Shown piece by piece: positions 9,522-24,200 of a stretch of DNA of 64,000 nucleotides. Position 1 is the stretch's first letter; each line of letters opens with the position of its first letter. The stretch covers positions 11,487,001 to 11,551,000 of the forward strand of contig NC_088308.1 in NCBI RefSeq assembly GCF_910592395.1. Reading direction: 5' to 3'. This DNA comes from Lineus longissimus (taxonomy: Eukaryota > Nemertea > Pilidiophora > Heteronemertea > Lineidae). The position numbers and the translations under genes were made by a program. The notes beneath the pieces were generated by a model, which did not search any database, was not told where the DNA came from, and worked only from the letters and a program-made list of their open reading frames with translations.

Positions 9522-12500
9522 CTGAAAAATCATGAAGGAAACAGTAAGCAGGATGATGATGGACACATTGCTTAAAAGGTGGGGCTTGATTTACATTTCC
9601 TAATGTCAACCAAGATATAGGGTGATTTAAACCAAACATACAGAAATACATGTATCAATAATAATTTTCTCAAATATTTCATAAGTAATCATAATATCTT
9701 TATCAATATGGCTAACATGGTAAGATTTCAGCATGTTCCACAAGGCTGGAATTGCCCTTGGAATTGAAGCATGAGGGACTATTCAGGTGGTTCATTGATT
9801 GGACTTTAAAGCTGTGCTTCCCTCTGTCAAACTCCTGTCATTATGGCACCTACATGTATTGATTGACATGTTTATGCTATCGCAGGGAGACTTTTTGCTG
9901 CCTCACCGTATCTGAAGTAGTTCCGTGAAGATCATTTATGACATTGCTATTAAAAGAGTGGCATTACTACAGTATCATAATGGTTTCTGTTTGTTATAAC
10001 TGCAAAGGAAAGCGTCTCCTCCAGATCTACAAATTTGAAATGGTCATTAAATTGTCAAAGGGCTGAAATGAATTATACTGAAGCCTATCACTACCATCAC
10101 ATTGCTAGCAAGAAAAATGGCAGTATCTGTAGTCATGTAGTATAGGCTTTATTACATGATTGACACAAGTCATCTGGGTTATAGACTTGCTATAAATCTA
10201 AAAGACCGCTGCAAAAGTCCTGCAGTGGACCACACCAGATTCAAACCTAGAACATTGGTTGAAAAAAAAGATAAAGTAAAAGAGCTAGCTTAAATCCCAT
10301 AAAAGAATGAATAAATTCAAAGGATGAAATAAAACCAAACTACACGTTTAGAAGAGCAGCAAGCTTAAATCCCATAAAAAAACCGAATGAAATCATATGG
10401 GGTTTATTATTATCAAATGCAATTGAAGAGGAGCAACTAGCATGAATCCCAAATAAATGAATAAATAAAATCATACATGTAAGATTGGGTTTATCTCATG
10501 TATTATAAAATGAAATAGTCAGGGGCCATGTGTTCACCTGTTGTCAGTGAAGGGGATAAGGTTACCATATAATGTTATATTAAATAATGAATGACCTTCT
10601 TACACCTGAACTTGTTTTCGGTGAACAGGTGTTGAAAATTGTCAGATTTTCAAGATGGCCGTCTGGTGTTGGTGGCAAAAAGTTGGTCAAATTGCGAGGA
10701 AAAAATACAGCTGGGCATATTGCGCAAAGATTGTCCACAGTGAAGATTCCTTCAAAGATTTCCCACAACATACTTTATCAACTTGATGTTATGTTTACCT
10801 GAAAAGTAGGTCACTGTTCGATTCTACATTGACTTGGGACCAAATGCAGTGTCCTTAATAGAGAGGATGTCCTTAGTAAAGAGGTGTCCGCTAAGAGAGG
10901 TTCCACTGTACACCCAATTACAAAGGTTACAACAGCTGAAATGTGTCATTTGACATGTGTGACCATGATTGGTCAAATCAAATTCCTGGGTGAGATATTA
11001 TGAGTATTATGTGTGCTCCAGTGCACTCGTGTTATAGAATTCATGTCAATTAGTGGTTGAAAAATGTGCAATACTTGCACTCTTTACATCCAATTTACAC
11101 CATCTGACCTCTGTGACTTTGAAATGTACTATAAATCAAAAACCTGTATGACGTGCGATGTATTCTTGCTAAAGAGTGCATACACTATAACAAAATTGAT
11201 ATTAAAATCGATTGATAACACATGTAAGTGAGAAATAACACTTATAAAGTTTTCAGTGTTGCCCCCTGGTGGCCAGGTTAAGAACCAGACTGACCGAAAT
11301 TTAGTGTTAGATGTCATACCAAGTTTCAAGTTCATAGCTAAATTGGTTAAGTATCAGACCTCTGTTTTGGTGCAATGTTCACGGACGACGACAACAGGCT
11401 CCCCTACGATGAGCAAAAAAGAAAGAAAAATGCATCCCGCTAAATTGTCCACAATCACACCAAATTTCAGTCATACCCCAAAAGTTGCAGAAAGTGCGAT
11501 GACTACAGACGTCACAGTATTGTACCCAAGCTCCCCTAAGATGAGCTATAAATGAAAGGTTTAAGATGCAAATACCTCCTTGAAGTTTTACTGCCAGTCA
11601 CACTGCCATAATGTCCACTCGTAGTCTAAGAAAAAAATTACTTTAATTTTAATTAGAAGTCCTCAACTTATCATGGCAGATATTGCTCCATGACTCTAGG
11701 ATACCACGTCAACCAATGAAATTGGTTGACATCTGTTCAGTTTAAGAGTAATAGGACTTCGTTGGATTTTCAAGATGGCGGCCTGGTGGCCATATTTGTC
11801 AAGGGATTTGACTGAAAAATAGGGATATTGATAAGAGTACCTAGATACATAATCACATGAAGTTTGGTTACAATCCGATCATTAGTTTCGGAGTAATAGA
11901 ACTTTGTTTAATTTTCAAGATGACTGAAAATCAGAGATGTTGTAGAGAGTACATAGATATACAATCACATGAAATTTCGTTGCAATCCGACTTTGTTTAA
12001 TTTCTAAGTTTGCCGCCTGGCGGCCATATTTGGAGTTCGAGTGGGACAAATTTTGGGGGTAGAAAAGAGGGTCCCTAGATACATGTCCTCACAAGTTTAG
12101 AACCTTCCAGCTCAAATAGAAACAAAACATGCCACCTATCGGTGATTTAGTGAACTCTGACCTCTGTGACCTTGAAAAGTAGGTCAAATCAAAAACCCGG
12201 GTGATATGTATATATTGAGATATAGATACACCCACCATAAAATTTTTGTAACTCTACGTACAACCATTAGCTTCAAAAAGGCAAAACAACAATTTCCAAG
12301 ATGGCTGCCTGGAGGCCAGAAAGTAGGTCATATCCCGAAAAAGAAAAATACGTCACACCATGTGAATATGTATGTTTTTCTTTCCTGTTTGCAAGGTGCG
12401 GCATTCAACTCGGTTCTACACGTAGTAATGACTATGACATCATTATTTCCATGTGACAACGTAACACCGGGAGGCTTGCACAATAACAAATTCCACATTT

Positions 12501-15500
12501 TCTGCTGTAATATGTTTGATTCTATCTATTGTTAATTATCATATGTTATCAGATTAAAAACTGTCAAAATATGCTAATTGTCAGTTTACCTACAAGCAAA
12601 GATATTCAAGGCCTGGATGCCATGTCAGGAAATTTCCCCAAAATTGAATTTAAATGGTATCTCTACTACAGGGTTTTAGCTGAAGACACATATTTTTTCT
12701 GGTTTAGGAAAACTGTCTTTTTCTATGGCTTTTCTACTGCAGGGGTTTACTTTACAACACAAAATTATTTTCTGGTTCAGGAAAATTGTCTTTTTTGCTG
12801 TGGCTTTTCTACTACAGAGGTTCACTTAGAAAAACTGTCCTTTTGCTATGGTTTTCTACCACAGGGGTTCAACTTAACACACAAAATTCTTTCTAGTTGA
12901 GGAAAACTGTCTTTTTTATGTCCTTCCTATTACAGAGGTTCAATTTAACACAAAATCTTTTTTTCTAGTTTAAGAAAACTGTCTGTTTTTAAGAGGTGAA
13001 CTTCAGGACCAAAGAGGCGGATATGAGGAAAAAGAATTGTAATGTAACATGAATGAAATATAAAAATCTGAGAACCAAATTCAAATAGCTAACAAATCCA
13101 ACAAACGCAATCCAAACCTTTGACTTCTTCACTGGAGGTGCTAAGGTTGTCTGGAAAACAATATCAGATTATTGAAAGTATTCCACATCTTCAGACTCTG
13201 AAGGCAGATAATTAATAATTTCAGCTTATATGGCAAAAGGGAAATACATCCCCTGACACATCACTGATGATTACTCTGGCAAGAAGGACAGCATATGCTC
13301 TCATGGGTGTCGGTCTTCACAGCTATAATGGTCTAGACCCTTCCACGTCAATGAAAATCTATGCCACGTTTGTCATCCCAAGACTTTTGCATGGACTGGA
13401 AGCCACCAACTTGTCCACAGCTCATGTTTCCCAGCTCGATCTCTTTCACCGAAAGGCGCTAAGACTGATTTAGAGTACAACCAGAAAGCACAGCTAAGTC
13501 AGCCATCTACCTTCTTCTAGGAACAACACCAATCGAGGCAACATTTCATGTCAACTCCCTATTTGGAGCCATCTCAAGACTCGACAGAAACAACCCTCTA
13601 TGGCAAGTAAAGTGCTAAGACAACTATCCCTTAAATCAAGCACCTCGAAGAGCTGGTTCAACAAGATACTTATAACAGCCAAAAAGTATGGCATCAACAT
13701 CCACCAGGCCCTTCAACACCCTTGGAAGAAATGCCACTGGAAAGATAACACCGCAATGTTGATTAAGGATTCCTGGACCAGCGCCTTAGTTTCTTACTCC
13801 CAAGTTAGGAAAATCCTCCAATGGATGATCTTCGACCGGGCATGGACAGGTCGCCCCCACCCTCTGTGGCAAGCTTGTAAAGGGAGGCAACATCTAGTTA
13901 CAGAGGCAACTACAAGAGCAAGACTTCTGGTTGGTAGAGTTGGGGGGGACACTGATTTCTGCACTATGCAGTCTATGCCAGGGAGATGGACTACCCCCTC
14001 CACGGATGAAGACAGAGTTGTACTATGCGATTTTGAATGGCTGGGGATACCAGGTGGATGTGCTGACCTAACATACTACATACACACTGAATGGCAACAC
14101 CCAAACTAAGGTAAGCTAAAATCCGAACACTTCAATAATTTCATCAAAATCTAATACCAATAGGGCTAACTCTCTATGTAGTTTAATTTGTCACAGACTT
14201 TATATTGCCAGAGACTACAAACTCAACCACCTGCTCTAACAGGGTTTCCTCGATTCTAACGGGAGGAATTCACAGAAAGAAGAAGGCAGATGATGGTACT
14301 GGTGATATTTTTCAGATCAAATACAAGAAGATGTAGTAAAAAACCCGAGCAAAATGTCCACAGAGTCTTTCACATCAGGTTCATGTACCAACTTAAAATG
14401 AGTTGTTTTTCTTGCTTGCCCATGGCATATTTATTCTATCACGTTATCATTTATGATTATCTTTATACATAGACACCAGTTTTACTGCAAATTGGCAATA
14501 ACCAGAAAAACAAAAAAATCCATTTATACCACAGCAAAGTAATTCAACACTATCAGCTGGCATATCAAGTTGGTAAAACACATGTATGACTCATGAAAAA
14601 AGTATCTTGGTAAAACAAGGGGAGGGAGGCATGCTTTGTTCCGCAAAAAGCAAAAACAGGACACGAAAAAGTTGGAGAATCAATTACCCAGATTGCTGAG
14701 AATCAAGGAGAATCAGGCAGGCCTTCCAACTTGCCCAGCTGGCCAAGGAGAATAAGTTTTCGATAATGTTGGAAAAATTGTGTTGTTCGAGTCTTCCAAC
14801 AAAATAGCACTGTGTTTATCTTACATGACTTTTTCAGGCACAACCTGCATCACATACTGATAGATAGAAAAATGCACCACCGGTTAATCTGTGGATAGTG
14901 TACATATGCATAAACTGGTTTTGTGCTTGCCCCACTGAGTAATACGTAATACGCCCCGCTCATGCGCAATACGTTCACATTGATACGCCACCTGTAGCTG
15001 TACTTAGTAACTTGATCATAATCCGGACTAATGCGGTTCCATTACAGGTAATTTCTGCTTTAGATCCGGGTCTATTCTAAGTTCGGCTATAAATCCGCTT
15101 ATCCTATCCGAACTTAATAAGACCGCTCTTAGTGAGATCCGGACTTCTGTAGTCCGGATTAGCTGTAATGATAGCACAACTAATTCGGATGTTGTCCGCA
15201 CTTGGCTGTAGTGGAACCGCAACTATTTTTAGCAGACTGAAACCCTACAAAAGAAACCGATGACCAGAATTGAAATGCGTGAATCAGCCTGGTGAGCTTT
15301 GGCATGAACAGTGGATCTATCACTCTAAACCTATTAACTGCATCCAACAGATCTAAACTAACCGTCATACCATAACCAAGTATGCGTGCCATAAAATCAT
15401 TTATGATTATCTTTATACATAGACACCAGTTTTACTGCAAATTGGCAATAACCAGAAAAACAAAAAAATCCATTTATACCACAGCAAAGTAATTCAACAC

Positions 15501-18217
15501 TATCAGCTGGCATATCAAGTTGGTAAAACACATGTATGACTCATGAAAAAAGTATCTTGGTAAAACAAGGGGAGGGAGGCATGCTTTGTTCCGCAAAAAG
15601 CAAAAACAAGACACGAAAAAGTTGGAGAATCAATTACCCAGATTGCTGAGAATCAAGGAGAATCAGGCAGGCCTTCCAACTTGCCCAGCTGGCTGGCCTG
15701 TCCTGGCCAAGGAGAATAAGTTTTCGATAATGTTGGAAAAATCGTGTTGTTCGAGTCTTCCAACAAAATAGCACTGTGTTTATCTTACATGACTTTTTCA
15801 GGCACAACTTGCATCACATACTAATAGAGAGAAAAATGCACCACCGGTTAATCTGTGGATAGTGTACATATGCATAAACTGGTTTTGTGCTTGCCCCACT
15901 GAGTAATACGTAATACGCCCCGCTCATGCGCAATACGTTCACATTGATACGCCACCTGTAGCTGTACTTAGTAACTTGATCATAATCCGGACTAATGCGG
16001 TTCCATTACAGGTAATTTCTGCTTTAGATCCGGGTCTATTCTAAGTTCGGCTATAAATCCGCTTATCCTATCCGAACTTAATAAGACCGCTCTTAGTGAG
16101 ATCCGGACTTCTGTAGTCCGGATTAGCTGTAATGATAGCACAACTAATTCGGATGTTGTCCGCACTTGGCTGTAGTGGAACCGCAACTATTTTTAGCAGA
16201 CTGAAACTCTACAAAAGAAACCGATGACCAGAATTGAAATGCGTGAATCAGCCTGGTGAGCTTTGGCATGAACAGTGGATCTATCACTCTAAACCTATTA
16301 ACTGCATCCAACAGATCTAAACTAACCGTCATACCATAACCAAGTATGCGTGCCATAAAGGATATAGGCTACACATAGCTTAAGGTAGTTGTTAGGCTAA
16401 CTGTGCAGGTGGGAAAGCTCACTATAATACTCACACTTTCTTCAACCAAATTTTATATCTGCTAGATTACTGTAACCCGGGAAATATTCATCGTTATTTC
16501 AGTTCGGGGTTTCTGAAATTGCATCTTTGGTGTAGTTTTAATTAAAACCTTTTGAAAACACTGTTACAGTAATTAATATCAAATTGTCTTTTTCCTGTAT
16601 TATCTAATTGTTTGTCAACACAAGATACAGAATGCAAAACTAAAACAGGTAAAATGCACACCGGTCCAAAATTTGGTCTACCAGGTGAACCAAGTTTCAA
16701 GTCGATAGCTCCAGCAGTTACAAAACGTGCCTTGCTAACGGATGACGACAACGACGATGACGGACATGGATCCTAAGCTCACCTCTCTGGAGTTGAGCTA
16801 AACAGTAACTGAAATTACTGTAACAGAGTTGTTAAAATGCTACAACTAAAAGTATGCAAAACTTGCAATACAAAAAACCATGAAATAAAATGGATGCAAA
16901 TACATTTTGTCTTTCCCGGGTTACAGTAGGTTCCTAAATTCCTCATCTTACCCTCAAAATTCATTCAGATAGATAAACATCTCAACTTATTGCAAAAGTT
17001 GTAATCACTGTTGTCAACCAAAAAAGCATTTCATTGGCGATGCGGGAATTGGAATAAATTCCAGGTTTGTTTCATGCTATGTTCTGGGTATGTGACCGGA
17101 AACATTCAACACCGTAAATGCTCTTGCTTCCACAACAAAGACTTTCAGCATGAAGAAGAGAACAAACAGGCAACAAGCACACAACTACAAGACAGAAACA
17201 CTTTTTATGCTGCCAAGTTTAAAGGACTGACCTTGTCGTGTTCTTTCTTATGATCCTTCAACTCCTGGATCAGTTGCTTATGCTCAGCGATCAATTTCTT
17301 CTGTTCTTGCTGCTGTTCAGCAAGTTGGTGCAGTATCTCGTCCTGTTTCTTTAAGTTGTTTTGAACTTCAGCCTGTCAGGATAGAAAACGTCTATTATGT
17401 ACTTACCGGTGATTATCCAGTCCAGTTGCCGTAGGATTTTATAATGGATTACATGTAAAACAAGAGGCCCAAGGGCCTGGCGCTCAGCTAAAATATATGA
17501 ACATTGAAAGTACCCGATAGATCTCTTTCAACCTCAGTTTTGTCAATATATCAGGCAAACATACCAAAGTAAAAAGACTTTTAAATGGTGACAAATATGC
17601 CACTTATTAGTCAAATCTAAGTGCCTGAGCCAGGCTGACCTTGAAAAGTAGGTAAAATAGAAAGCCCATGTGATATCATGTAAAGGAGACTTATTGTACA
17701 CCAACCATAAAATTCATGTCACTCTGGATACAGCAAAGGCTTTAAAATAGAAAAAAAAACCAAGATGGCCGCCCACCAAATTATTCAAAAAAGTAAAGAA
17801 AATGTATTTACAAGTGAAAAAAGTAAAAATTAAAAAAAAAAAAAATTGACCCGAAGTGGGATTGGAACCCACAACCTTCAGAGTCATACAAGAGCGGGAA
17901 ATTCAAATCAAGCTTAAACTAGGTCAACACAGATTTTGGCTCAGTAACGCCAACTGGTAGTATCAATCAAAACTACTCTTAGTAGTTTCAAGACCTACAT
18001 GCATGCGGTCCTTTTCAACTTTATTTCAAGCTTCTATCTGCTTGAATAAAGCGCCAAAAAATTGTTTTGTGATTTAGGCTTTTTGCCCCCTGGTGGCCAA
18101 ACTGTTAATCCTGCCGGACCCACACTTGGTCTATTCAGGAGTCCTGAAGGGTCTAAATGGCTTATAGGGAAAATCTATCGCCTATCCGCCATAGTTTTGA
18201 AACGTGCCTGTTTAACG

Positions 18218-18248
<31 letters not shown>

Positions 18249-21200
18249 GGACATTCATTCTACCATTTACTCATATGAATAGCTCAGCTTGTCAGCTGAG
18301 CTAAAAATGCATAAGAAATGTTCTACTTTAATTAGAGGAAGGTGTTCATGGAATTGCTTTGATAGTGTAACAGGCCAGGGTACCCTACTCGTTGAAATTA
18401 CTTCATTAATGACTCTATAAACCAATTCACTTCTGTCCCGAAACTAATAAGCCTCTTGAGTGTCAGCGGCAACCCGGGGTTGAATGAGAGATCCTACTTC
18501 TTTAGTGTCAGAGGCAACACCAGGTTACTGGTGATTTAGTCTAAGAAAATGGCAAATATATAATTCAATTGTCATCACAGTATGCTCTGGTTTTTGCTCA
18601 GAGACAAACATACAAAAGTCATCACAAAATTTCTGATGAAAGATCGAATTTACAATGACCATGCAACGTCAGTGACCGCTGGCGTGCTACGGAGCGGGGA
18701 TCTGAAATTTGAAATTTAGATGCCCGGAGGTGCAATTTCCGGGCGTCTGAAGGGAGATTTGAGCATTCTGTCCCAAGAAAGCATTACTCATGGATGTATA
18801 ATTGCGATGTCTGGTGCTGGGAATGTGCTTAGTGGTAAGCCTTGCGCAAAGGGCAATGTTTGAAACCGATTAAGGTTAGAGCTATGAGCTCTTTGTGGAG
18901 TACTTTATGCTTCGATTTGAGTGTGGTACAGGTGATCTTAATTGGGGTGCAGCATTTTAAGGCGAGCACAGTTTTGCTCCCGAGATTTAATCGATTGAGA
19001 GGCCTGGCGAGATCACTGTAACATTTCACCACACATCATCAAATTCACAGTGAAAATCAATTTAGTTTAGGATACTGCTATAAACAATGATCAGGGATAA
19101 AAATTGTTTCTTCACTATAAGGTGGCAGGAGTTAATAGTTCTCAGTGACAAGGCTTCATTAACAGAGCTTCTCGAGAAAAATAATATTCTTCCTTGAACA
19201 TGTTGAAACCTGACACTAAAGGGATAGGATACACCATGGAAACTAGACACTCAAAGAGTTGAATTGACAGTGAGGAGTAAGCCTGGAAATGTAGACATCT
19301 TCACGAGTGCACAACTTCAACTGAATTGCAACAACAAATTTCTATCCCAAAGACATTTGAACTTAATCAGTTCATCAAACAATCTTTTCTGCTAACTGTA
19401 ACTGTTGCTTCAAAAAATACTGGGCCAGACTGAGAAGAAAACTGACAGGATCCCAGCATTCCCTTGGTTTTTCCCCAGATACATGTACATCAACAATAAC
19501 AAATCAATGTACTGGAACAATAGCCTTTCAGCAGGGGCACGCCAACCTCTGTATAACTTTTTTTCACAGCAACGACCCAGTGAAACGAAAACTAGCATTA
19601 TAGCGTTTAAGACAAGATCACTTGATCTGAAGTGAACAATTTATTTCACACCTGAGAAAATGCCCAGTATTAGCAAACTGTTACATCAATGAAAGCAATT
19701 CATGTTAGAAGAATCAGGGTAGAATGAGTGTACATGAAGATAGAATTACAAAGCATACTACACTCTTAGGTTGCTATTATAAAGCAGTCTTAAGTGTCAG
19801 GTGATTTTGCACAATTTTACGCAAAATTGTAAGAACATATAATTGGGTACAAAAAAACATAATTTATGTTGCATGAATAGTATCAAACATAGATTTAGGG
19901 AATGCTTGATAGTATGGAACAACAGTCATAAAGAACAGTGGTTGAAGCGTGCTGCCTTCTAGATTGTTACATTAACATCATTGTGTGTTGAGTAAGAGTG
20001 GCAGAGTGCAATTTAAGATTGCCATATCAAGCCTACATGTACATGTACAACATCTTGTGCATTGCAAGATAAGAGATTCTGCTTAAAGATCAAAAGCTAG
20101 ACGCTGTATTTACATACATATCACCAAAAATCCATTACTTCAAAATGGGTTCTTGATATCACTTATATTTAACATGAAAGATTGAGGACAATATTATTCA
20201 GATGTATGGTATTGCAGTGCAAAATTTTAAAACCAGGAAATGACTATTATCGCTGATGGGAACATCAGTGCTCCAATACATTTATTGGTGTCTCCCCCAT
20301 CTCATCGTTCCACTTGTGTATTGTTGTGACTGGACAATGGAGAACAGTTTCATTTAAAGTTATCCACAGAAAAAAAACAGATGTAAGAACCTGGCAAAAA
20401 TATTTTGAGATGGACAGATCACTGATAAAGACAAGTGACAAAAATACTGTGCACCCTTTAACTGTTCCATAAACAAAAAGCACCGTCACCATCAGTTTTA
20501 AAATTGCCCTAAATCTTAATTTCGAGATGAAACTTTCATTACCTCAGCCTTCTTGTTCTCTTGCGTTTTGGGGGGACTTTCCTCCTTTTCTCCCTCTTTC
20601 TCAACACCCTTTTCTATTGGCGCAGGAAGGGTCTTCGCCTCGGCCTTGACTGTTGGCTTCAATTCAGTTTCCTGTAAGAGGGGACACTCATTAACACAGG
20701 TTTATCATTTTACCTCCCAGCAATTTTGGACACTATTATAATAAAAATCAACAATTTTAGGTTGCATAAACCGCCCGTGTATAGGAGCAATATGAAACAA
20801 GCTTTCGGATCCTCTTTTCAATCGCTCTACACTGTACACTTTTACGAGTTAGAGAGTATTTCATCATGGTGGAATAAGCGTTTTTGCCCGCCGCTACAGG
20901 TACACCCCAATTGGGTTTTTTGGCCAAGTGCTCCCAACTTTAGTTTCGGTCAGGGTTTTTGTGGCCAAAAAGTACTATTTGAAAGTGAATTAAACATTTG
21001 TTTTGCTTCAGAGAATATAATCGCTTAGTTCTTTTTTAAACTAGACACCAACTTTTTTCTTTACTTCTTCTTTACTCTCTTTTTTCTCAGCAGTATCATC
21101 GGGTGCATGTGGATTAGGTGGTTCCCTCCTCTTTTCATCTCCTTTAGGAACTACAACAAAGAAATTAGAAAATGCAACACCCTACACTGCATTTTTATCA

Positions 21201-24200
21201 GTGCTTTAAACAAGCTGTGGGCTAATGGAACGTTCCCTTGGATTTAATTTCGCTGGTATCAAAAACCATTGGGGTGAATTTCCTGTTCTTTTAGCCTTCG
21301 AAAAACCTGTATTGTTTTTTCAGCCAACACAAATCTGCTCCCAATGGGTTTTTTTTCAGTGAAATGAAAAATCCTTAGAGGATTTTCAGACTCTCAAAAA
21401 CCATGAGGGATTTTTAATTTTAACCAAAAAAATCTCTACAGGGAGGTTATTAGTGTTTGCCAAAAAACCTTATAAGATTTTTCAAAAGCTAAAAAAGCTT
21501 TATTGAAGACAGTGTAGTCATGAAACCCTTTTCAAAGACGACAAAAAAATTATATTTTCTTGAAATGGCACCAAAAAGCGTCACTACTAACTTCAAGAGT
21601 TCATATAAAATTTGCTACAATTCATAGCCTACACTCAACACTTAGACAAAACTGCAGTGAAAAGTCATGTTTTTAATTTGGAACTGTAATGGCCATTCAT
21701 GACAATGAGAACTCCAGATCAACGAATTGATCAGTTGGGCAGATATGCGGCTTACCATCAAGCTTTGGAGGATCTTTAACAGGATCTTTCTTATCCTTTA
21801 TATCCTTTCCACCCTCTAAAGGACTGTCTGGAATCCTTTTATCTGAAAACAGACAAAACGTGCTAAACAGCTTTAGGAGCGCTATCTGGACGAAGTATAA
21901 GGCACTGCCAGTGCATAATCAACTGTGATGACACTTCATGTATTTGGAAGTTTGCATGATTTTTTACTGATCAATTAAGTTATTGAGAATTGGAACTGGA
22001 ATTCTAATCATAGAATCTACCACGGGCCATCATAGAATCTCCCACGGGCCATCATAGAATCTCCCACGGGCCATCATAGAATCTACCACAGGCCTCCGAT
22101 GTAAAATGTGATTTGAGGTAATCCTCATGGATTCTACCATGGGTCCATCAATGATTCTATAACAGAAACGTCAGCCTGCGTACATTACTCACCAATATTG
22201 TCTAGAGGCATGTCAGGTTTATTGACATTAGCAGCGACATCGACAGCGACATGTTTCGTCCGGTCATGTGAATACAGTGTGGTGTATGTACTTGCAAAGA
22301 GAATGATCAAGCCCAGCACAAGGACGATCTGAAAGGAAATTCAAAAGTCTTCATCAGTGAGCTCTTTTTAATTGAAGATTTTAAGAGATAATGCTTCATA
22401 CTTGATGAAGTAGCCATTTTCTGTGTATTGCTGAATGGACTCACTCACTCACTCACTCCTACAACTTGACATTTTTAAGTCAGCTGTACCACCACAAGCT
22501 GACTGGACGGGTGTTGTAGACAAGAGGCCCAAGGGACTGGCGCTCAGCTGAGTTAATATCATTAATATCTTCCCGGTGTTTAGTTCATTATGCATGAAAA
22601 TGGCATGCTCCATGGTATTTGATATCCTTTTGCGTTCACTACGGTACCAATGTTTTTGGTTGACATAATTATGCCACTGTTCATTCCTCAATCCTGACCA
22701 TAATTCGGGTGAAATCATCGTATGAAAATATTTACCGAAACATGAAGTTTATGCCATGAATGAGGATACTCATTGTCATAGCCTCGTTTACAAGTACGAA
22801 GTATTTTCCCGCGAATATTCAAAACTGCTTGGCTCCTTGCCAGTTAAATAACATGTGACTGTACACAAAATAGAAAACTTTGATGGAAATTGTAAATCAT
22901 TTTTTTATCTATCAGGGGAAACAAGCTGATGATGATCAAATAAATCATTCATGAGAAATCGTTTTGTTGCTGAAGCTTGCATGACGAAGTTAATGCTAAA
23001 CCTTTTCTTGTGCTCTACTGCGCCACCGTAGTTTTCTATTTGGACCAGCGATGACGTCATTTCTGGTGATTCCCTACGTTGTCCAATGAGCGCTTTTTAA
23101 AATGTGCCATTTGGTATTGTACAGTATGCAATGTATTTTTTCAGCGCTGCCAGTTGCTGAACAGAATGCCGTAGCTCCCTCAATTTCCAATCAATTTTTA
23201 TGGGAGTGACATTATTGTATTGCTTAGAATGTCTACTTTTTACTCATGAAAGAATCGTAGAACTAAAACTTAATAGGCGAACAGAATCATGCCGATTCAC
23301 TGCACTTACTGTGGGAATTCTCCACTTCAAAATACATCGGCGATGTCATCGCGAACAGAGCATGCAGTTCCGATATCGTTTTCACAGAAATGTGGCCAAA
23401 TTTTCAAGAACTAATTTCTGAAAGTAGTCCCTAAAGACCTTATGACTTCCACTGAAATGAACTAGTGATAATATTGCCTACCAGACTCCTTTTTAAGCAG
23501 AAAATTGGGTACTTGAGTGTCATTGAGCTCCAAGATTATTGCACATGGCGTAAACAACATGCCGCCATTTTGTCTCCGCTTCGGTATTTCGTACGCCGCT
23601 TATAATGCACCTTCTCAATTAAAACCAACATAATAAGGCCTTACATCGTTGATTGAATAGGAACACCACACAAAACACAATAAAGTGGGGGTACAATCGA
23701 TTACGAAGCTGAAGTTAACAGTGATTTATTCCTGGAGCTACTGCTTTTGTTGTGTAGCTGCCATGTTTTGAGAACTGGCAAATAGGAGACTTCATTGATG
23801 GCTGACATCATCGGGCGGGAATTTGAATCGGCAGAAATAATTAAAAGGCAGGTAGCGCCCTCTCCTGTTAAAATTTTGAACTTTTTCTCAATAAAATAGA
23901 TTTTCAAGAATTTTATCTTAATATTAGAGCATATTTCGACTAATTCTGCTGCTCCTAGGCCGATATAGGCCAGTTTCCTTCATGCACTCTCGCTCGCAGG
24001 AAGTAGGTCGAATGGCGACAAATTTTGTTATGAAAGTAGAGTTTGACCAGAAGTATCCAGAAATGCAAAATTGAAGTCTCTGGGTCTTACGGTTACAAAA
24101 TGTGCACCATGGGTTTAACGGATGGACGGATGGATAGATGGATGGATGGATGGATGGATGGATGGATGGATGGATGGATGGATGGATGGATGGATGGATG

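Larger units (their letters stand above)
9522..13117. other. Intron 16 with diverged dispersed repeats
   Basis: Near 10850-10915 is a short 'gtccttaatagagaggatg'-type dispersed repeat. From about 11080 the stretch holds old copies of the ~301-bp repeat family (separate entries). Near 12660-12990 'tctactacaggggtt' blocks recur three or four times about 80 bp apart, a decayed tandem repeat. No exon is certain here. Confidence 0.5.

Noticed and set aside
11576-11625. Possible exon of the transporter (minus, TTTCTTAG acceptor, GTATTT donor, reading [16 protein letters not shown])
   Set aside because: It enters in phase 0 but leaves in phase 2, which puts exon 17 out of frame and hits a stop. No alternative donor repairs this. 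It could only work with another unseen exon.
13118-14109. LINE fragment as coding part of the transporter
   Set aside because: It is on the opposite strand to the gene, has clear reverse-transcriptase family motifs and is broken by frameshifts.
17850-17885. tRNA gene candidate (minus, gtgggttccaatcccacttcgggtca)
   Set aside because: Only a T-arm-like half is present inside a dispersed element; no full cloverleaf, so it is a tRNA-derived repeat part.
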